A stretch of 64,000 bases of DNA, taken from UBA7703 sp963667195. Its GTDB lineage: Bacteria > Bacillota > Clostridia > Christensenellales > CAG-138. Positions 59,446 to 64,000 of this stretch are shown here, piece by piece (position 1 is the stretch's first letter; each line of letters opens with the position of its first letter). The stretch spans positions 3,100,001-3,164,000 of the forward strand of contig OY762962.1 of the NCBI GenBank assembly GCA_963667195.1, read 5' to 3'. The translations under genes and the position numbers were made by a program. The notes below the pieces were generated by a model. It saw only the letters and a list, made by a program, of their open reading frames with translations. It did not search any database and had not been told where the DNA came from.

Positions 59446-59476
59446 AAAAAAAGAGCCCCGCCTTTTTCAGGCGGGG
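59446..59476 (-). terminator. Terminator after tRNA-Ala
   Basis: A 7-bp perfect stem (CCCCGCC / GGCGGGG, 59456-59476) with a 7-base loop and a run of seven T bases on the minus strand, 10 bases past the tRNA. Confidence 0.9.
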
Positions 59477-59486
59477 TTCCGATGCT

Positions 59487-59562
59487 TGGTGGAGCATGGG
59501 GGATTCGAACCCCCGACCTCAACATTGCGAACGTTGCGCGCTACCAACTGTGCTAATGCCCC
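59487..59562 (-). tRNA. tRNA-Ala, anticodon CGC
   Basis: A 76-base cloverleaf: acceptor GGGGCAT / ATGCTCC, D arm with AGTTGGTA, anticodon stem CAACG / TGTTG with loop TTCGCAA (anticodon CGC), T arm GGGGG-TTCGAAT-CCCCC, and encoded ACCA. The third acceptor pair is G-U, the identity element for alanyl-tRNA synthetase. It reads the GCG codon. Confidence 0.96.
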
Positions 59563-59707
59563 AAGCCGCTTGATTATGATACAACAGAGCCTATCAAAAT
59601 GCAAGAGCTTTTCGGCAAATTTTTTATCCCGTTTTTGATATTTTTTCGGTTGGCACGTTCAAAAAGCCGGCGCGGTGAAGACGCAAGATTTCGTTCGATT
59701 CCGGTTG

Positions 59708-60202
59708 TTATTCCGCCTTCTTCTCCGGCTCTGCGGGCTTGTTTTCCGGTTGCGGTGCGGCTTGCGGCGCGGGCTGCAGCGCGGGAGTTGCCGTCACGGG
59801 AGTCGCGACAACCGCGGGTTTCTTCTCGCTGCGCTTGAGCAACGCCGCGAGCAGATAGAGAAACGGCAGTATCATCACCGCGATGTTCTTCCAGTAGGTC
59901 TGGAACGTAAGTCCCGCAAGCAGGTTGATCGCGAGCGGAACCGCTGCGATGGCAAGCAGGATCAGCCCCATCAGGCGGCAGCGCTTGAGCTGCTTGCTCA
60001 CGAGACCGAAGATGCCCGCAACAAATCCCAGTGCGCCGCCGATGATCAGGAACACAGCGTCGGTGACGCCTGCGAATGTCAGCCGCACATCCGCGCGGGA
60101 GAGGTTATAGAGCGCTAGCCCGATCATCCCCAGCGCCAACACCAGATAAATCCAACTCATCACGAGTAAAAACGAGGCAGTGCGCGATTTATGCTGTTCC
60201 AC
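59708..60202 (-). CDS. Four-helix membrane protein of unknown function
   Basis: A protein of 164 residues starting at GTG with AAAGGG upstream. Four membrane segments lie at about 10-32, 45-67, 76-97 and 104-124. The C-terminal 40 residues are a Pro/Ala-rich tail ending in charged residues. No motif points to a function. It lies 46 bases upstream of nothing co-directional except the oxidoreductase gene on the same strand, so a two-gene unit with it is possible. Confidence 0.72.
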   Translation of the reverse strand: MEQHKSRTASFLLVMSWIYLVLALGMIGLALYNLSRADVRLTFAGVTDAVFLIIGGALGFVAGIFGLVSKQLKRCRLMGLILLAIAAVPLAINLLAGLTFQTYWKNIAVMILPFLYLLAALLKRSEKKPAVVATPVTATPALQPAPQAAPQPENKPAEPEKKAE

Positions 60203-60248
60203 GGCAGTTTCCCTTTCTGGTTCAAGTACGATTTGTAAGCGAGTCCCG

Positions 60249-61502
60249 TCAACCGACGTTGTGAATATCGACCACGGTGTGGTTCTTGCGCGATTCTTCC
60301 GCGGCGATGCAGATCAGGTGGCTTTGTATCGCGTCCCGAATCGAGCTCTTGACCGCGCTCTCTTCCCCGCGCTCCATGCGCACAAACGACGCGATGAGCC
60401 CCATGTCTCCGCCGCCGTGACCATCGCCCATGCCGCCCGGAAGCGGGTTTTCCGTGGTGCGGACGGTTCCGTCGCGGAAGTTGGTGACCTCAATCGTCTC
60501 GTCGGACATCTTGGCGCGGATTTCGCCGTGCGAGCCCATGATGTGGATCGTGCGCCCGTGGCGATAGTCCGTAAACGCGGAGACCGTCATCGTCGCGGTC
60601 ACGCCGCCTTCAAACTCGAGCACCGTGGATTGATGATCGACCACGTCGTTGTCGCAATGATAGACGCACCTGCCGTATGGGCCTTCGCGGAGGGCTTTCA
60701 TCCGGCCCGCGGGGCTGAGATCGTCCGTGATGACCGAAACCGGCCAGCCCGTGAGAAACGGAATCAGATAGAGCCGCGCGGCGTTATAAGGGCAGGTAGC
60801 CGCGACCCTGCAGTCGAGGCAGCGTTCCGCGCTGCCCTCCGGCGCGTTCTCTGCGGTGAAGTGCTTGAGGCTGCCGAAGGAAGCTACACTCTTGCAATCT
60901 TTCCCGACGAGATACAAGAGGATATCCGCGTCGTGGCAGCTCTTGGCGAGAATCATGGGGCTGGTCTCGTCCTCCCTGCGCCAGTTGCCGCGCACAAAAC
61001 TATGCGCCATGTGCCAATAGCCGATGTTCTCGCTGTGAGAGATGTTGACCACGTCTCCGATTTCGCCGCTGTCGATGATCGACTTCAGCGTGTTGAAAAA
61101 ACGGGTGTAGCGCAGGACGTGGCAGACCGCGGCGCGCCTTCCCGTGCATACGGTGGTATCGTAAATCTTCTTGAGTTCGGCTTCGCTCTTTGCGATGGGT
61201 TTTTCCAGCAGCACGTCATATCCGCGCTCCATGGCGACGCATGCGGGCTCCACGTGCTCGTTGTCCTGCGTGGCAACGAGAACCGCGTCCGCATCGATGC
61301 CCGCAGACAGCGCCGCGCGCCAATCGGAAAAGATCGCGCTTGTAGGAAGCTGATACCGCGCGGCAAAGGCGTTCCTGCGTGCTTCGCGCGGCTCCGCAAC
61401 GCCGACGATTTGCAGCTGATCCGGAGCAAGAAGCGCATACGGCGCATAGGCATCCATGCCGCGCGCGCCCGCGCCAAGAACGATCATTCGAACGGGATTC
61501 AT
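60249..61502 (-). CDS. Gfo/Idh/MocA-family oxidoreductase
   Basis: A protein of 417 residues. The N-terminal Rossmann fold (RMIVLGAGARGMDAYAPYA) binds NAD(P), and EKPIAKSEAEL carries the catalytic-region Lys-Pro. A Cys-rich insert (RCLDCRVAATCPYNA, about 235-250) is typical of the subgroup that acts on glycosylated or inositol-like substrates. The C-terminus (GGGDMGLIASFVR) is normal for the family. The start at 61502 has AAAGGAA upstream. No sugar transporter is adjacent, so the substrate is unknown. Confidence 0.92.
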   Translation of the reverse strand: MNPVRMIVLGAGARGMDAYAPYALLAPDQLQIVGVAEPREARRNAFAARYQLPTSAIFSDWRAALSAGIDADAVLVATQDNEHVEPACVAMERGYDVLLEKPIAKSEAELKKIYDTTVCTGRRAAVCHVLRYTRFFNTLKSIIDSGEIGDVVNISHSENIGYWHMAHSFVRGNWRREDETSPMILAKSCHDADILLYLVGKDCKSVASFGSLKHFTAENAPEGSAERCLDCRVAATCPYNAARLYLIPFLTGWPVSVITDDLSPAGRMKALREGPYGRCVYHCDNDVVDHQSTVLEFEGGVTATMTVSAFTDYRHGRTIHIMGSHGEIRAKMSDETIEVTNFRDGTVRTTENPLPGGMGDGHGGGDMGLIASFVRMERGEESAVKSSIRDAIQSHLICIAAEESRKNHTVVDIHNVG

Positions 61503-61663
61503 GTTTCGATGATTCCTTTCAAGCTGAAAAATAAAAACTGAACGCAATAAACTTGTCTCTACAAATCTATCACGTTCAGTTTAGCACGATGTCGGGGAAA
61601 TGCAAGGTGAGAAGGGTGAATCGAATCTTCGTTTTACATATATTAATACAAAAAACGCGACCC

Positions 61664-61689
61664 CGTTTGGGGCCGCGTTCGCGTGCTAA
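61664..61689 (-). terminator. Terminator of the small membrane protein gene
   Basis: An 11-bp stem with one G-T pair formed only in the minus-strand RNA, a 4-base loop, and a T-tract after it. Confidence 0.85.
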
Positions 61690-61704
61690 TTATTGGTGCT
61701 TGCC

Positions 61705-61932
61705 TTAGTCCTGTCGATCTCTCGAGAGCGGAAGGCCGACCACATAGATCAACCCAACCAGATTGAAGAAAAATCCGGTGAAGAAGTATCCGTGATATCC
61801 CTTTTTCTTCGCCAGTTTTGCGGTGAAAATCCCCATGATGATGCTCGGAATCAACGCGATGCCCACCCAGACATACCAGATGTTAGCCGCCGACGACATC
61901 AAAGCCGGAAAACCTGAAAAATCATAATTCAT
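61705..61932 (-). CDS. Small membrane protein of unknown function
   Basis: A protein of 75 residues with two membrane segments (about 19-37 and 49-66) joined by a basic loop (AKLAKKKGYHG). AAAGGAGG stands eight bases before the ATG, the best ribosome site in this part of the window, and a strong terminator follows, so it is a separate small transcript. The helix-loop-helix form resembles phage-shock PspC-like or short uncharacterised membrane peptides; no function is claimed. Confidence 0.78.
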   Translation of the reverse strand: MNYDFSGFPALMSSAANIWYVWVGIALIPSIIMGIFTAKLAKKKGYHGYFFTGFFFNLVGLIYVVGLPLSRDRQD

Positions 61933-62053
61933 ATGGTTATCCTCCTTTCATTTGCTTCATCATACTATATTTCTCGCGAGAGTCAATTGTCACACCGTGA
62001 TTTTGTCATGTTTTAACCTGAGTGAATGGTGTTTCGCGATGAAAATCTCGCGA

Positions 62054-62617
62054 TTAAGGCTTCCCCGCGGATTTCTCCGGCGCGAAATAGCCTTCCAGGC
62101 AGTAGAGCGTGAACTTGTGCGGATGCCCTTCCTCCTCGCATTTCCCTTTCAGACAGCAGGGACAGAGATCGTCCAGCTTCGCGTCGAGCAGGTTGTTTCG
62201 CTCAAAGAGTGTGTAGAGATACTTGAGATACTTACCTTCCGCAATCCGGCTGTGTTCGTTTTTGTGATCCAGCCCCTTCCACTCGTAGAGCCCCTTTGCG
62301 CCCTTGCTGGAGTTGCAGCTCTTGCAGACACGCACCACGTTGTCGGCTACATTTTCCCCGCCACGTGAGCGCGGCAAAATATGCTCCGTCGTGAGCGGCC
62401 CTTCCTGCCCGCAATAGATGCAGACGCGTGGATTCTCCATCTCCAGCAACCACTCGCTCACAGAGGTGGACCAAACGATCTCTCCGCGTTGAAGCTTGCC
62501 AAGAAAGCTCATCCTGAGCGCCCATTCGCGCTTGTCGCCCGTTGCGGCGCCGGTCATGATCGCCGCATATTGCCAAAAGAGTAGGTCACGAACCGTTTTT
62601 ACTGCGGGAGGTGGCAT
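62054..62617 (-). CDS. HNH endonuclease-domain protein
   Basis: A protein of 187 residues. The HNH core is CIYCGQEGPLTTEHILPRS, then RGGENVADNVVRVCKSCNSS, with two CxxC pairs, the catalytic His and the Asn. A second Cys/His cluster (CPCCLKGKCEEEGHPH) lies at the C-terminus. The start at 62617 has AAGGAGAG upstream. It is a solitary gene with no restriction, phage or toxin partner, so the target is unknown. Confidence 0.88.
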   Translation of the reverse strand: MPPPAVKTVRDLLFWQYAAIMTGAATGDKREWALRMSFLGKLQRGEIVWSTSVSEWLLEMENPRVCIYCGQEGPLTTEHILPRSRGGENVADNVVRVCKSCNSSKGAKGLYEWKGLDHKNEHSRIAEGKYLKYLYTLFERNNLLDAKLDDLCPCCLKGKCEEEGHPHKFTLYCLEGYFAPEKSAGKP

Positions 62618-62701
62618 ATCGTCTCTCCTTAAAATAAAATCAAAGTTATTATACCACATTCGGTTGTTTCATGGTGGGCATTGCCGATTTGAAGCGAAAA
62701 A

Positions 62702-62727
62702 ACTCCCGCCGAATATCCAGCGGGAGT
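62702..62727 (-). terminator. Terminator of the LytTR-DUF3021 operon
   Basis: An 8-bp perfect stem (ACTCCCGC / GCGGGAGT) with a 10-base loop and a T-tract on the minus strand, 20 bases past the DUF3021 stop. Confidence 0.85.
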
Positions 62728-62747
62728 ATGCGTTTGCGCCAATGTGC

Positions 62748-63197
62748 TTATTGCGTGATTTTCTCGTTCATCTCGCGAATCTTCTTCTTCATTGCGCTGT
62801 ATTGCGAAATCCAGATGGAAAGATAAATTCCGATGAAAATCGCAATGTAGATGAGAATTCCTGTCACGGTATGCGGCATCCAGCGGGCGAAATACGCAAT
62901 CGGAAACGACGCCACCGAGGTGATCAGCAGATGAATCAGCGTCATCTTAAGCAGGCTCCAGCGTTCCATGTCCCAAACGACGGAAGCCCCCGCCCAAGCC
63001 GTGCCATACACCAGCGACAGCACCGCCTGCAGGACGACCGCGTTGATCTCGCTGCCCATCTCCCGCGCAAGTTCCGGCACGACTGCATAATACGTCCCGT
63101 CGCCGACCGTCAGCGAGATGATGATCGTAATGATGCTGCTGATCGCAAGTCCAAGCGGAGCACCAAACAGCATCCGTTTCAACAATTCTTTTTTCAT
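62748..63197 (-). CDS. DUF3021-family membrane protein
   Basis: A protein of 149 residues with four membrane segments (about 11-33, 52-73, 82-106 and 110-131) and a basic, coiled C-terminus. DUF3021 proteins are typically encoded directly after a LytTR regulator, as here (12 bases), and are thought to restrain or sense for it. GGAGGGGG precedes the ATG. Confidence 0.9.
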   Translation of the reverse strand: MKKELLKRMLFGAPLGLAISSIITIIISLTVGDGTYYAVVPELAREMGSEINAVVLQAVLSLVYGTAWAGASVVWDMERWSLLKMTLIHLLITSVASFPIAYFARWMPHTVTGILIYIAIFIGIYLSIWISQYSAMKKKIREMNEKITQ

Positions 63198-63209
63198 AAG
63201 TTCCCCCTC

Positions 63210-63650
63210 CTATAGTCCGAGTACCTGCTTGATCTTTGAAACGTACCTGCGGGACACATAGGTCACCGCGTCGTTCTTCATCCGAACGCAGATGGTACCC
63301 GCAAAGCTCAGGTCAAACCCGCGCACCATGCCAAGATTGATGATCTCCGCGTTGGAGATGCGCACAAAGTGCTTACCGTCCAGCCGTTCCTCCAGTTCGT
63401 AAAGACGCAGGCGTAGCAGAAACTGTCCCCCGCTCGTTTCCGCAATCACCTTGCCGCCCTCCGCAAATACGCGCACGATCTCGTCCTGAGATAGGATCAC
63501 CGCCTCGTCTTCGAGGAACCCCACAATGACCTGCGGCGCGTCCTGAGACAGCTTACGAACAAGCTGCTGAATTTCGTCGGTCACCTTGTCCGTGCAGATC
63601 ACCACCGTCGTTTCCTCGCAGGCGGCGTCCACCTTTACCTCGATCTTCAC
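63210..63650 (-). CDS. LytTR-family DNA-binding regulator
   Basis: A protein of 146 residues starting at GTG with GGGGGTGA upstream. The C-terminal LytTR domain (about 55-146) shows IVRVFAEGGKVIAET, then LEERLDGKHFVRISNAEIIN and FVSRRYVSKIK-like YVSRRYVSKIKQVL. There is no receiver domain, so it is not a classical two-component regulator. With DUF3021 it forms a two-gene LytTR regulatory system that probably activates itself from the direct repeats upstream. Confidence 0.92.
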   Translation of the reverse strand: MKIEVKVDAACEETTVVICTDKVTDEIQQLVRKLSQDAPQVIVGFLEDEAVILSQDEIVRVFAEGGKVIAETSGGQFLLRLRLYELEERLDGKHFVRISNAEIINLGMVRGFDLSFAGTICVRMKNDAVTYVSRRYVSKIKQVLGL

Positions 63651-63675
63651 TTTTTCACCCCCTCGTTACGATTGC

Positions 63676-63681
63676 AGTATA
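63676..63681 (-). promoter_or_regulatory. -10 box of the lytTR-DUF3021 operon
   Basis: TATACT on the minus strand with no recognisable -35 box at the right distance, as expected of an activator-dependent promoter. Confidence 0.6.
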
Positions 63682-63715
63682 GCGAAATCGGGTACTTTCG
63701 CGCGACCGTTTTGCG

Positions 63716-63745
63716 ACAGACGGTCGTTTTTTGGTTACAGTCGGT
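63716..63745 (-). promoter_or_regulatory. LytTR-binding direct repeats
   Basis: On the minus strand ACCGACTGT (63737-63745) and ACCGTCTGT (63716-63724), 9-bp repeats differing at one base and separated by 12 bases, which is the spacing known for LytTR sites. They end 34 bases upstream of the -10 box. Confidence 0.78.
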
Positions 63746-63770
63746 TGTGTTATCGCGTAAGCGCAGAAAA

Positions 63771-63787
63771 AGCCGCACAAGGCGGCT
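63771..63787 (-). terminator. Terminator of the racemase gene
   Basis: A 6-bp stem (AGCCGC / GCGGCT) with a 5-base loop, followed by TTTTCTG on the minus strand, 6 bases past the stop. Confidence 0.65.
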
Positions 63788-63793
63788 CATTCT

Positions 63794-64000
63794 TCATTCT
63801 GAATCGTATGCCAACGATAGTTCCAGCGCCTTTTTCGCGTGGATCACCGTGGTGTCAAATAATGGAAGTGACACATCCTCAGCGGACACGATTAGTCCAA
63901 GCTCGGTGCACCCCAGCAGGATGCCTTGCGCGCCTCGCGCTTGCAACTCTGAGATTACACGCAGATACGCGGCCTTGGAGTCCGGCTTCACTACGCCGAG
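63794..64000 (-). CDS. Aspartate/glutamate racemase family protein (partial)
   Basis: Only the last 68 residues are inside the window. GILLGCTELGLIVS holds the second catalytic Cys in the GCTE motif of Asp/Glu racemases, and the tail LFDTTVIHAKKALEL is typical of the RacX/YgeA group. Upstream residues continue to the window edge with no start, so the gene is cut by the edge, not broken. It should interconvert L- and D-aspartate, glutamate or related amino acids. Confidence 0.88.
   Translation of the reverse strand, partial: LGVVKPDSKAAYLRVISELQARGAQGILLGCTELGLIVSAEDVSLPLFDTTVIHAKKALELSLAYDSE

Noticed and set aside
59322..59525. N-terminal extension of RF3
   Set aside because: It reads through a terminator and into tRNA-Ala; RF3 of normal length begins at 59321.
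63703..63726. Inverted repeat followed by a plus-strand T-run read as an intrinsic terminator
   Set aside because: No plus-strand gene ends there. The same bases contain one of the LytTR direct repeats, which explains them better.

Overview
The window is a GC-rich bacterial chromosome segment with gene content and order typical of Clostridia. The evidence is the block nusB - tsaD paralogue - xseA - xseB - ispA - dxs - tlyA - nadK - argR - recN - spo0A, an hrcA-grpE-dnaK-dnaJ operon with a CIRCE element, an asp23/amaP/DUF2273 set, and a GGGtGRT/NifU-like pair seen in gut anaerobes. A Christensenellales-like or related uncultured gut lineage is plausible, but the sequence alone does not settle this. 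Nearly all of it is ordinary chromosome. I see no prophage, insertion sequence, CRISPR array or rRNA, and only one tRNA.

Layout. 1-2.8 kb: a minus-strand operon of a Crp/Fnr regulator and an ABC importer (the ATPase runs off the left edge). 3-6.3 kb: plus-strand repair and housekeeping genes xth-maf-uvrC. 6.3-14.3 kb: minus-strand cytochrome b5-like lipoprotein, a membrane protein, an EF-G paralogue with altered G motifs, ahcY, an S41 protease, thrC and a small P-loop ATPase. 14.5-16.5 kb: deoB-punA nucleoside salvage. 16.7-28.8 kb: the long minus-strand block from asp23 through nusB, xseAB, isoprenoid genes, tlyA, nadK, argR and recN to spo0A. spoIVB is missing from its usual place and the Spo0A receiver has lost its acidic pair. 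28.8-32.5 kb: plus-strand GntR regulator, orphan DNA methyltransferase and a flippase-like membrane protein. 32.6-42.6 kb: minus-strand chaperone operon, hemW, lepA and a cell-wall hydrolase.

42.9-50.4 kb: an ECF transporter S component fused to a transketolase-C-like domain, a DMT exporter, an orphan immunity-type protein, the GGGtGRT/NifU-like pair, a YhhN protein, rmuC, a DUF134 regulator and a small Cys/His-rich protein. 50.5-57.7 kb: BlaI/BlaR1-like sensor pair with two matched operators, several small accessory genes, and a TetR-regulated ABC exporter. 57.7-64 kb: prfC, tRNA-Ala(CGC), a Gfo/Idh/MocA oxidoreductase, small membrane proteins, an HNH nuclease, a LytTR-DUF3021 pair with a textbook LytTR site, and a truncated aspartate/glutamate racemase.

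Regulation can be read directly at several places: CIRCE plus a second inverted repeat at hrcA, duplicated GTCTAA-N4-TTAGAC operators at blaI, a TGAGTG-N2-CACTCA operator at tetR, ACCGaCTGT-N12-ACCGtCTGT direct repeats at lytTR, and many intrinsic terminators with T-tracts. Many genes start with TTG or GTG. Starts below were moved to the codon that best fits the Shine-Dalgarno sequence, the family N-terminus or the neighbouring gene.
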